This document shows, one piece after another, positions 1 to 5,391 of a stretch of 9,657 nucleotides of DNA. Numbering within the stretch: position 1 is the first letter of the stretch; each line of letters opens with the position of its first letter. Position numbers and translations under genes: made by a program. The DNA comes from Pseudomonadota bacterium (GTDB lineage: Bacteria; Pseudomonadota; Gammaproteobacteria; Burkholderiales; Thiobacillaceae), in NCBI GenBank assembly GCA_021847385.1, contig JAJZTV010000064.1, forward strand, positions 1 through 9,657, given 5' to 3'. The notes beneath the pieces were generated by a model that had not been told where the DNA came from, made no database searches, and saw only the letters and a list, made by a program, of their open reading frames with translations.

Positions 1-563
1 TACAGCTGGACCGCGCGCTGCCGCATGCGCTGATCCTCAGCACCCGCGATTCCAGCCCAGCCACCTTAGATAAACTGGCCGAAACCTTAGGTAAGCGGCC
101 GGAAGTGGATCGGGTCAACCTCGATAGCGGCTGGGCACGCCGGCTGAATGCCTTCATGCAACTGGGCGAACGCGTGGTCTGGCTACTTGCCGGTTTATTC
201 GGCCTGGCTTTGGCCGCCATTACCGGCAACACCATCCGCCTGCAAATCTACGCCCAGCGCGATGAGATCGAGGTCGCCCGCCTGCTCGGCGCGACCGACC
301 GCTTCATCCGCCGACCATTCCTCTATTTTGGCGTCCTACAGGGCCTGCTCGGCGGCTTGACCGCCTGGGCCATGCTGAGCCTGGCGCTCTTTCTGCTGCA
401 TGGCCGCATCGCAGAACTCGCTGCGGCTTACGGCAGCGAATTCGCGCTGGCCGGCCTGAGTTGGCTGGACGGCATCGCGCTGGCGGCCATCTCTGGCCTC
501 TTGGGGCTAATCGGCGCCCTCTATGCCGTCGCCCATACCCAACGCACCTTGCGCATTGCCTGA
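1..563 (+). CDS. ftsX: Cell division protein FtsX, C-terminal part (5' end outside window)
   Basis: FtsX is the membrane partner of the ATPase FtsE. In the divisome, FtsEX transmits a cytoplasmic signal to periplasmic amidase activators. The reading frame is open from base 3, so the gene begins before the window; a GTG at 105 is internal. The 186 visible residues hold the end of the periplasmic region, then three strongly hydrophobic segments (about residues 55-72, 107-130 and 152-176) as in the FtsX/MacB permease C-terminal domain. Between the first two lies the cytoplasmic stretch with RDEIEVARLLGAT, the typical permease loop of this family. The protein ends in a short basic tail, RTLRIA. 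It lies 86 bp upstream of rpoH in the same direction, the conserved ftsE-ftsX-rpoH order of beta- and gammaproteobacteria, which supports the call. I see no terminator after it. Confidence 0.93.
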   Translation, partial: QLDRALPHALILSTRDSSPATLDKLAETLGKRPEVDRVNLDSGWARRLNAFMQLGERVVWLLAGLFGLALAAITGNTIRLQIYAQRDEIEVARLLGATDRFIRRPFLYFGVLQGLLGGLTAWAMLSLALFLLHGRIAELAAAYGSEFALAGLSWLDGIALAAISGLLGLIGALYAVAHTQRTLRIA

Positions 564-592
564 CCCGCTATAGTTGATGGAACTTATCGGGA

Positions 593-619
593 TTAGCACT
601 CTCCATTGCTGAGTGCTAG
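593..619. promoter_or_regulatory. CIRCE operator (HrcA binding site) upstream of rpoH
   Basis: The left arm TTAGCACTC (593-601), a 9-bp spacer and the right arm GAGTGCTAG (611-619) match the CIRCE consensus TTAGCACTC-N9-GAGTGCTAA at 17 of 18 arm positions, with the exact consensus spacing. CIRCE is the operator of the heat-shock repressor HrcA, whose activity depends on GroEL. It ends 30 bp before the rpoH start codon, so HrcA probably represses rpoH. The site is read directly from the sequence; that the organism encodes HrcA is inferred. Confidence 0.93.
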
Positions 620-622
620 AAT
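593..622 (+). promoter_or_regulatory. Candidate sigma-70 promoter of rpoH, overlapping CIRCE
   Basis: A -10 like hexamer TAGAAT (617-622, 5 of 6 matches to TATAAT) follows TTAGCA (593-598, 4 of 6 matches to TTGACA) with an 18-bp spacer. Both hexamers overlap the CIRCE arms, so bound HrcA would block RNA polymerase. Transcription would start near 628-630, leaving a leader of about 20 nt with GGAGG at 638-642. A second -10 like box, TATAGT at 569-574, lies upstream but has no good -35, and rpoH may also be read from ftsX. Confidence 0.6.
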
Positions 623-649
623 CCGCATCAGTCCCTTGGAGGTTTTGAC

Positions 650-1501
650 ATGACCGCACAGGCCCTAAGATTTCCAGTCCCTGCCAGCCTAGGTAGCATC
701 GAGAGCTACATCCAAGCCGCGAACCGCTTCCCGCTGCTCAGCGCCGAGGAGGAATTAAGCCTCGCCCGCCGCTTCCGCGACGCGCAGGACCTGGAAGCCG
801 CCCGTCAGTTGGTGCTGTCCCATCTGCGCTTGGTCGTTTCCATCGCCCGCGGCTATTTGGGCTATGGCCTACCCCATGCCGATCTGATCCAGGAAGGCAA
901 TGTCGGCCTGATGAAGGCCGTCAAACGCTACGACCCCGAGCGTGGCGTGCGCCTGGTCTCCTTTGCCGTGCATTGGATCAAGGCAGAAATCCACGAGTAC
1001 ATCCTGCGCAACTGGCGCTTGGTCAAAGTGGCCACGACCAAGGCCCAACGCAAGCTGTTCTTCAACCTGCGCAGCCTCAAGCAGCATGGCGGCAGCCTGA
1101 GCCCAGACGAAGTTGAAGCCATGGCTCAGACCTTGAACGTCAGCAGCCACGACGTGCGCGAGATGGAAACCCGGCTCTATGGCCAGGACATTGCGCTGGA
1201 GGCCAATGCCGATGAGGACGAAGACAGCTTTGCCCCCATCGCCTACCTCGCCGCACCCGATGCAGAACCGATCCTCGATATCGAACGCAAGGAACGCGAG
1301 CAACTGGCCACGACCGGCCTGGCCCAAGCATTGGAAGCGCTCGACGAGCGTAGCCGGCATATTGTCCAGGCCCGCTGGCTGAACGAAGAGGATCCCGCCA
1401 CCTTGCATGAACTGGCCGCGCAATATGGCATCTCGGCCGAGCGGGTACGGCAGATCGAGGCGAAGGCCTTGCAGAAAATGAAGGCGACGCTGCTTAGCTG
1501 A
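650..1501 (+). CDS. rpoH: RNA polymerase heat-shock sigma factor RpoH (sigma-32)
   Basis: Sigma-32 directs RNA polymerase to heat-shock promoters (chaperones and proteases). The product has 283 residues, almost the length of the E. coli protein. Visible parts: region 1.2/2 from about residue 15 to 125, including LRLVVSIARGYLGYGLPHADLIQEGN and the DNA-melting stretch with SFAVHWIKAEIHEYILRNW; the RpoH box QRKLFFNLR at 133-141, which separates RpoH from other group 2/3 sigma factors; and region 4 with the helix-turn-helix at about 251-274 (ISAERVRQIEAKAL). An acidic patch, NADEDED (186-192), lies in the linker before region 4. The ATG at 650 is preceded by GGAGG with a 7-nt spacer. The gene follows ftsX as in related genomes. 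The CIRCE site overlapping its promoter implies HrcA control. Translational control by mRNA structure, as in E. coli, cannot be judged by eye. Confidence 0.97.
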   Translation: MTAQALRFPVPASLGSIESYIQAANRFPLLSAEEELSLARRFRDAQDLEAARQLVLSHLRLVVSIARGYLGYGLPHADLIQEGNVGLMKAVKRYDPERGVRLVSFAVHWIKAEIHEYILRNWRLVKVATTKAQRKLFFNLRSLKQHGGSLSPDEVEAMAQTLNVSSHDVREMETRLYGQDIALEANADEDEDSFAPIAYLAAPDAEPILDIERKEREQLATTGLAQALEALDERSRHIVQARWLNEEDPATLHELAAQYGISAERVRQIEAKALQKMKATLLS

Positions 1502-1515
1502 CAAACACCCTCAAC

Positions 1516-1550
1516 AATAAAAAAGCCCCGCGATGCGGGGCTTTTTTATT
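1516..1550. terminator. Bidirectional rho-independent terminator between rpoH and the small membrane protein gene
   Basis: A perfect 16-bp inverted repeat (1516-1531 with 1535-1550) surrounds a GAT loop. The core is GCCCCGC/GCGGGGC, flanked by an A tract on one side and a T tract (1542-1547) on the other. It begins 14 bp after the rpoH stop. Because both strands present a GC stem followed by Us, it can also end the minus-strand gene whose stop lies at 1565-1567. Confidence 0.92.
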
Positions 1551-1564
1551 GAGTGGCGCCGAGG

Positions 1565-1672
1565 TCAGAACAGCTTGCCAATCAGAACCGTAATCAGGCT
1601 CAGCCAAGCCCACGCGATCAAGGCGATCACCACGGTCATCGGCAAGTTGGTCTTGTTGAATAGCTCTTTCAT
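1565..1672 (-). CDS. Small single-pass membrane protein, 35 residues, function unknown
   Basis: This short reading frame encodes 35 residues starting MKELFNKTNLP. Residues 11-31 are almost entirely hydrophobic (rich in Val, Ile, Leu and Ala, with two Trp at 20 and 22), followed by a short tail with one Lys. This fits one membrane-spanning helix with few residues on either side and no cleavage site. Support that it is a real gene: GGAG lies 6 nt before the ATG; a good promoter (TTGAGC, 17-bp spacer, TAGAAT) lies just upstream; and a strong terminator starts 14 bp after the TGA. It converges with rpoH and lies downstream of comEA on the same strand. I do not recognise the family. Small membrane proteins of this kind often modulate a larger membrane complex, but nothing here shows a partner. 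Confidence 0.75.
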   Translation of the reverse strand: MKELFNKTNLPMTVVIALIAWAWLSLITVLIGKLF

Positions 1673-1702
1673 CGCAGGCTCCAAAATCGCAAAGTCCGGC
1701 GG

Positions 1703-1731
1703 ATTCTAGCGCATCCCCCTCTCGGGCTCAA
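1703..1731 (-). promoter_or_regulatory. Promoter of the 35-residue membrane protein gene
   Basis: Reading the minus strand, TTGAGC (plus coordinates 1726-1731) is followed after exactly 17 bp by TAGAAT (1703-1708, 5 of 6 matches to TATAAT). The predicted start near 1696 gives a leader of about 24 nt that includes the GGAG site at 1679-1682. The promoter lies between the comEA stop and the small gene, so the small gene can be transcribed on its own. Confidence 0.68.
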
Positions 1732-1744
1732 TGCCGTTTGAGAT

Positions 1745-2038
1745 TCACTTGGTCTTCGCGGTCGGCATGGCTTTTTCGCCGACCTTGCCATCCACCGAAA
1801 GCTTGTCCTTGAGCTTCGCGACACTGGCTTTGCCGAAGCCTTTCACATTGGCCAGATCGTCGAGGCTTTTAAATGCCCCATGTTTATCGCGATATTCGAC
1901 GATCGCCTTGGCCTTGGCGGGGCCGATACCCTTGACCGTTTCCAATTGAGACGGCGTCGCACTATTGATATCGACAACGGCCCAGGCCGGGAATGCAAAC
2001 AAGGCCGACAACAAAACCGCAACTATCAATTTCTTCAT
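1745..2038 (-). CDS. comEA: Secreted helix-hairpin-helix protein, ComEA family
   Basis: The 97-residue product begins with a classic signal peptide (MKKLIVAVLLSALFAFPAWA, probable cut after AWA), so it is exported to the periplasm. The mature part is a ComEA-type double helix-hairpin-helix domain: DINSATPSQLETVKGIGPAKA gives the first hairpin and LANVKGFGKASVAKLKD the second, each with the Gly-hydrophobic-Gly turn that contacts the DNA backbone. ComEA proteins bind incoming double-stranded DNA during natural transformation. Stand-alone proteins of this short form are widespread, and their role in uptake is often untested. Two ATGs are adjacent (2041 and 2038). The second is chosen because GGGAG lies 6 nt before it rather than 3. 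A longer frame opening at 2113 would bury the signal peptide and is unlikely. The C-terminal tail (KVGEKAMPTAKTK) is basic and probably disordered. Confidence 0.85.
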   Translation of the reverse strand: MKKLIVAVLLSALFAFPAWAVVDINSATPSQLETVKGIGPAKAKAIVEYRDKHGAFKSLDDLANVKGFGKASVAKLKDKLSVDGKVGEKAMPTAKTK

Positions 2039-2057
2039 CATGTTCTCCCTAATGATT

Positions 2058-2080
2058 AAAAAAGGACGCAACAGGCGTCC
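2058..2080 (-). terminator. Hairpin with U tract in the comEA leader (terminator-like)
   Basis: On the minus strand GGACGC, a 5-nt loop and GCGTCC form a 6-bp GC-rich stem (2064-2069 with 2075-2080), followed by six Ts (2063 down to 2058). The ribosome binding site and comEA start come only about 20 nt later. It could block read-through from upstream, act as an attenuator, or be a 5' stem-loop if transcription starts near 2079. Confidence 0.5.
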
Positions 2081-2085
2081 ACAGG

Positions 2086-2113
2086 AGCATAACGAATCGA
2101 GCGAAATATCCAA
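2086..2113 (-). promoter_or_regulatory. Weak candidate promoter of comEA
   Basis: On the minus strand TTGGAT (2108-2113) and TATGCT (2086-2091) are 16 bp apart. Both match the sigma-70 consensus only partly (3 and 4 of 6). The -35 box abuts the perfect dyad at 2113-2130, which could be an operator. Confidence 0.3.
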
Positions 2114-2130
2114 TCGGCCATTTGGCCGAT
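2113..2130. repeat. Perfect inverted repeat upstream of comEA
   Basis: The arms ATCGGCCA and TGGCCGAT (8 bp each) surround a central TT, giving an 18-bp perfect dyad. It lies between the porin terminator and the comEA candidate promoter. It has no adjoining T tract, so it looks more like a protein-binding site than a terminator. The binding protein is unknown. Confidence 0.6.
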
Positions 2131-2160
2131 CAGTCTATCGAAAGATATAGGCGCGAAAGC

Positions 2161-2190
2161 AAAAAAAACGGGCGTCCGAAGACGCCCGTT
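2161..2190 (-). terminator. Rho-independent terminator of the porin gene
   Basis: On the minus strand a perfect 10-bp stem, AACGGGCGTC paired with GACGCCCGTT, closes a stable UUCG tetraloop and runs into eight Ts (plus-strand A run 2161-2168). It lies about 30 bp after the porin stop codon. Confidence 0.92.
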
Positions 2191-2221
2191 GCAACCACTA
2201 AACGACTAGAAATCTAGGCGA

Positions 2222-3283
2222 TTAGAAGTTGTGGATCAGACCCAGGGAAACGCCGTGCGGGTTGCCGCCCAGGCCGGTACCGGGGTTGTCACCGTGGCCG
2301 CCGCCGAAGGCGCTGAAGGCAGCGCCGGCGTCGTTGTCGGTGCTGGCATAAGCAACGTAAGCGGTGGTGCGCTTGGACATCGCGTAATCCAGACCCAGGG
2401 CCCACATATCGGCACCGTTGTTGCTGGTGGATTTCTTGTCGTCAGCCTGATAGTACTGGGCCTTCAGGGTCATCGGACCCATCGTGTAAGCGCCACCCAG
2501 ACCCCAGACCTTGCGGTCGGCATTCTTAACGCCGTTCGCATCGCCAGCATCTTGATAGAAGGCGACGGCCTTGAAGTCACCGAAGGTGTAGCCACCGGCC
2601 AAGCGCCAGATGGTCTCGTCAGGCTTGCCGGCCGTGCCGAAGTCACGGTTCTGGTAGCCAGCGCCCAACAGCAGCGGGCCGTTGGTGTAGAAGGCGTTCA
2701 TGCTGACAGCGGTGTCGGAAGCGTCGGTAGCGGCACCAGCAGCGGTGTTGGTCACATAGGCCAGGGTAGCGTTGAAGCCGTTCATGTCGGGGGTGACATA
2801 AGCGATGACGTTGTTCGGACGAACATCGGCAGCGGCGCCGTCGGCACCCAGCAGATTGCGGGTATCACCGATCTGGTTGTTGAACAGGTCGACCTTGCGG
2901 CTGACGATCTTCAGGGGGGCCTCGGCCTTGCCCAGGATAACGGTACCGAAACCGCCGTTCAGGCCGACATAGGTGTTGCCGGAGCCAACGCCGTTGGCGG
3001 TGCCGCCGAAGGAGCCGTCGGCATTGCCGGTAGCGCCCACGTCGAAGTAGGTCTGGATGTTCCAAACAGCCTTCATGCCACCGCCCAGGTCCTCGGTGCC
3101 CTTGACGACGATGTTAGAAGCGTTGCTGGAAACGTTCCAGTTGCCGCCAGCAGCAGCGGTATCGGCGTCCAGGTAATCCAAAGACAGGTGGAGCTGGCCA
3201 CTAATGTCCACGTTGGAAGTGGCAGCGAAGGCGGGAGCGGCAAAGGCGCCGGCCACAGCCAGAGCAATCAGAGACTTCTTCAT
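2222..3283 (-). CDS. General outer-membrane porin, betaproteobacterial type
   Basis: The 353-residue product is a trimeric beta-barrel porin of the Gram-negative porin (OmpC-like, Porin_4) family, allowing small hydrophilic solutes across the outer membrane. It has a signal peptide ending AAPAFA (cut before ATSNVDISG), then alternating amphipathic strands. Family landmarks include the first strand VDISGQLHLSLDY, the stretch VVKGTEDLGGGMKAVWNIQT, and NTYVGLNGGFGTVILGKAEAP leading into the constriction loop. It ends in GVSLGLIHNF, with the terminal Phe needed for BAM-assisted insertion. The ATG at 3283 follows AGGAGA at a normal distance; an earlier in-frame start at 3310 would hide the signal peptide. 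A Gly/Asn-rich stretch near the C-terminus (about residues 325-342) is probably a surface loop. It is a single-gene unit with its own terminator. Substrate preference cannot be read from the sequence. Confidence 0.93.
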   Translation of the reverse strand: MKKSLIALAVAGAFAAPAFAATSNVDISGQLHLSLDYLDADTAAAGGNWNVSSNASNIVVKGTEDLGGGMKAVWNIQTYFDVGATGNADGSFGGTANGVGSGNTYVGLNGGFGTVILGKAEAPLKIVSRKVDLFNNQIGDTRNLLGADGAAADVRPNNVIAYVTPDMNGFNATLAYVTNTAAGAATDASDTAVSMNAFYTNGPLLLGAGYQNRDFGTAGKPDETIWRLAGGYTFGDFKAVAFYQDAGDANGVKNADRKVWGLGGAYTMGPMTLKAQYYQADDKKSTSNNGADMWALGLDYAMSKRTTAYVAYASTDNDAGAAFSAFGGGHGDNPGTGLGGNPHGVSLGLIHNF

Positions 3284-3330
3284 GTAACTCTCCTTTGTGA
3301 TGAAAACCACCCGGGTTTCCGGGAATCTAC

Positions 3331-3350
3331 AACCTCTCGCGCGAGAAGTT
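3331..3350. repeat. Palindrome in the porin leader
   Basis: The central 12 bp TCTCGCGCGAGA are a perfect palindrome. With one mismatched pair it extends to 20 bp (AAC on the left, GTT on the right). It lies about 50 bp upstream of the porin start codon and could be an operator or, in the mRNA, a hairpin. Confidence 0.55.
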
Positions 3351-3420
3351 CGGGGCCCATTTTCTCAAAGCCGGGGGGCTCGGCTCCAAGGTTTTCCCAC
3401 TTTTGCCACCCGCCCCGGTC

Positions 3421-3446
3421 GCCTTGTTGCTTGCCAACAACAAGGC
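3421..3446. repeat. Inverted repeat downstream of trpC
   Basis: The arms GCCTTGTTG (3421-3429) and CAACAAGGC (3438-3446) pair perfectly around an 8-nt loop. It starts about 40 bp after the trpC stop on the transcribed strand. Without a following T tract it is not a standard intrinsic terminator; it may protect the 3' end or aid Rho-dependent ending. Confidence 0.55.
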
Positions 3447-3488
3447 CAGGGCTGGTAGTTTTTGACCATCCCCTTAATTATCAATTAG

Positions 3489-4277
3489 TTAACAGAACAA
3501 GTTGGCCAATTCCACCCCCGGTTCGGCCGCCCGCATGAAGGCCTCGCCAACCAGGAAGGCATGGACGCCGTTTTGCCGCATCAGCGCAACATCGGCCGGA
3601 GCGAGGATGCCGCTTTCAGTAATAACGATCCGATCCTGGGCGATGCCGGGCAGCAGGTCCAGCGTGGTTGCCAAACTGACTTCGAAGCTGCGCAGGTTGC
3701 GGTTGTTGATGCCGATAAGCGGCGTCTTCAATTGCAAGGCCTGCGTCAATTCAGCCGCATTATGCGACTCGACCAGCACGGCCATGCCCAATTCCATGGC
3801 CAGCGCCTCCAACTCTTGCATTTGCGTCAGGCCCAGGGCGGCAACGATGAGCAGGATGCAGTCCGCCCCCATGGCCCGCGCCTCGTAGACTTGATAGGGA
3901 TCGACCATGAAGTCCTTACGCAGCACCGGCAGCGCACAGGCCGCGCGCGCTTCCCCGAGGTATTCCGGCGCGCCCTGGAAGAACTGGCGATCGGTGAGCA
4001 CGGACAGGCAGGCCGCCCCGCCCCGCTCATAACTCGCGGCGATCTCGGCCGGCCTAAAGTCGGCGCGGATGACGCCCTTGCTCGGGCTGGCCTTTTTGAT
4101 CTCGGCGATCACCGCCGGCCGGCCGGCCTTCAGCTTAGCCCGGATGGCGCCGACAAAATCACGCGGCGGCGGCGCCAACTCGGCCGCCTCGCGGATCGCT
4201 TCGAGCGGCTCGGCCTTGCGGGCGGCGGCGATCTCTTCATGTTTGACCGCTAATATCTTGTCCAGAATGTCTGACAT
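3489..4277 (-). CDS. trpC: Indole-3-glycerol-phosphate synthase TrpC
   Basis: TrpC closes the indole ring in tryptophan synthesis, turning carboxyphenylaminodeoxyribulose phosphate into indole-3-glycerol phosphate. The 262-residue protein has the monofunctional length, with no fused TrpF domain. The TIM-barrel landmarks appear in order: EIKKASPSKG (59-68, with the substrate-binding Lys), LRKDF (119-123, with the general-acid Lys121), VESHN (169-173, catalytic Glu170), GINNRNL (189-195) and ESG (221-223). All key residues are present. The ATG at 4277 is preceded by GAGGA about 7 nt upstream; an earlier in-frame opening at 4364 would overlap alr and adds unrelated sequence. It follows alr after 37 bp on the same strand, so it is probably transcribed from the dnaB promoter. 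No trpE, trpG or trpD is adjacent, although trpC often travels with them. Confidence 0.95.
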   Translation of the reverse strand: MSDILDKILAVKHEEIAAARKAEPLEAIREAAELAPPPRDFVGAIRAKLKAGRPAVIAEIKKASPSKGVIRADFRPAEIAASYERGGAACLSVLTDRQFFQGAPEYLGEARAACALPVLRKDFMVDPYQVYEARAMGADCILLIVAALGLTQMQELEALAMELGMAVLVESHNAAELTQALQLKTPLIGINNRNLRSFEVSLATTLDLLPGIAQDRIVITESGILAPADVALMRQNGVHAFLVGEAFMRAAEPGVELANLFC

Positions 4278-4314
4278 GGCATTTTCCTCGGCAGCGTCCG
4301 CGCTACCCGTCGTC

Positions 4315-5385
4315 CTAATGTTCCTCGATGCGCACCCGCGGCGTAATGCCGGTGAACAACTCATAGGCGATGGTGCCGGCGCTAGCTGCCACCTCCTCCG
4401 CCGGCAGATCTCCCCCCCAGAGCGTCACCAGGCTACCGACATGACCGTTCGGGATGGGACTCAGGTCTACGCACAGCATATCCATCGACACCCTGCCCAA
4501 GGTACGCGTGCGCTGGCCCTCGACCAAGACCGGCGTGCCGGTACCGGCATGGCGCGGATAACCGTCGCCGTAACCGCAGGCCACGATGCCAATCCGCATA
4601 TCCTTGGGCGCGACAAAGGTGCTGCCGTAGCCGACCGCCTCGCCCTTGCGCAGAGGCCGCTGGGCAATGAGCCGGCTCTCCAGGGTCATGGCCGGCAGCA
4701 AGCCGATATCCTGCCCACTCTGGCCAACAAAAGGCGATGCGCCATAGAGCATGATGCCAGGCCGCACCCAATCGCCATGGGACTGCGGATAGCGCATCAA
4801 CGCGGCAGAATTGGCCAGGCTCGCGGGCAAGCCCAGCCCCTCTGCCGCCTCATGGAAAAGCTGCATCGGCTCGACGATACCCAACCCGGCATCGTCGGCA
4901 TTGGCAAAATGCGTCATCAAGGTAATGTGGCCGACCGATTCGGCCGCTTGCAGCCGCGCCACCGCTTCCTTGAGCCGCTTGGGGTGCAGGCCTAAGCGAT
5001 GCATGCCGGTATCGACCTTGACGAAGACATCGAGCCGATGGTCAAGGTGGGCACGCATTAAAATATCGACCTGGTCTTCGCGATGGATCACCGGCTGCAA
5101 ACGCCAGCGCGCCAGCGCCGGCAATTCGTCAGGATGGAAGAAGCCTTCGAGCATCACGATCGGATGGGTCAAACCCTCCGCCCGCAGGGCCTCGGCCTCA
5201 TCCAAGGTCAGCACGGCGAAGCCATCGGCCGCACGCAAAGCACGCGCGACGCGGAGCAGTCCATGGCCATAACCATTGGCCTTGATCACTGCGAGGATGC
5301 GGGCTTCACCGGCCAAGCGGCGAGCCAGACCCAAATTATGGGCCAGGGCAGCAGTATCGATGCGGGCAACGAGCGGGCGGGACAT
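4315..5385 (-). CDS. alr: Alanine racemase
   Basis: This cytoplasmic PLP enzyme interconverts L- and D-alanine, supplying D-alanine for peptidoglycan. The product has 356 residues, normal for the family. The N-terminal barrel carries the PLP lysine in AVIKANGYGHG (Lys35). The motif VKVDTGMHRLG (123-132), HFANAD (159-164) and RPGIMLYG (208-215) follow. The C-terminal beta domain carries the second catalytic base, the Tyr in VGYGSTF (Tyr253), and RVSMDML (298-304), which reaches the partner active site in the dimer. The ATG lies only 6 nt after the dnaB stop, with AAGGG across the junction, so translation is probably coupled to dnaB. The gene could equally be annotated dadX, but its place behind dnaB rather than beside a D-amino-acid dehydrogenase favours the biosynthetic alr. 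Confidence 0.96.
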   Translation of the reverse strand: MSRPLVARIDTAALAHNLGLARRLAGEARILAVIKANGYGHGLLRVARALRAADGFAVLTLDEAEALRAEGLTHPIVMLEGFFHPDELPALARWRLQPVIHREDQVDILMRAHLDHRLDVFVKVDTGMHRLGLHPKRLKEAVARLQAAESVGHITLMTHFANADDAGLGIVEPMQLFHEAAEGLGLPASLANSAALMRYPQSHGDWVRPGIMLYGASPFVGQSGQDIGLLPAMTLESRLIAQRPLRKGEAVGYGSTFVAPKDMRIGIVACGYGDGYPRHAGTGTPVLVEGQRTRTLGRVSMDMLCVDLSPIPNGHVGSLVTLWGGDLPAEEVAASAGTIAYELFTGITPRVRIEEH

Positions 5386-5391
5386 AAACCC

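Larger units (their letters stand above)
3284..3488 (-). other. Gene-free region between trpC and the porin: porin leader with several inverted repeats
   Basis: The 205 bp hold no convincing gene. From the trpC end: an AT-rich imperfect dyad at 3474-3492 overlapping the trpC stop; a 26-nt hairpin at 3421-3446 (arms GCCTTGTTG/CAACAAGGC); a quasi-palindrome at 3331-3350 around TCTCGCGCGAGA; a small stem at 3310-3323 (CCCGG/CCGGG); and AGGAGA just before the porin ATG. A GATAAT box at the AT-rich dyad is the best -10 like sequence but has no matching -35, so I do not assign the porin promoter. Confidence 0.55.

Noticed and set aside
869..1504. 211-codon open frame on the minus strand opposite rpoH
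   Set aside because: Antisense shadow of rpoH; no motif and no ribosome binding site of note.
2039..2113. N-terminal extension of comEA starting at 2113
   Set aside because: It would place 25 unrelated residues before an excellent signal peptide and lacks a ribosome binding site; the region holds the leader hairpin instead.
3365..3469. 34-codon frame on the minus strand between trpC and the porin, containing PWPCCWQ
   Set aside because: It looked like a Trp-containing leader peptide, but the purine-rich AAGGGG touches the ATG with no spacer, the sequence is a poor protein, and the gene downstream is a porin, not a trp gene.
2231..3538. 435-codon open frame on the plus strand opposite the porin
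   Set aside because: Low-complexity Gly/Val/Ala-rich translation caused by the strong codon bias of the porin on the other strand; the minus-strand frame has signal peptide, family motifs, ribosome binding site and terminator.
4069..4995. 308-codon open frame on the plus strand across trpC and alr
   Set aside because: Covers the junction of two clear minus-strand genes; no motif of its own.
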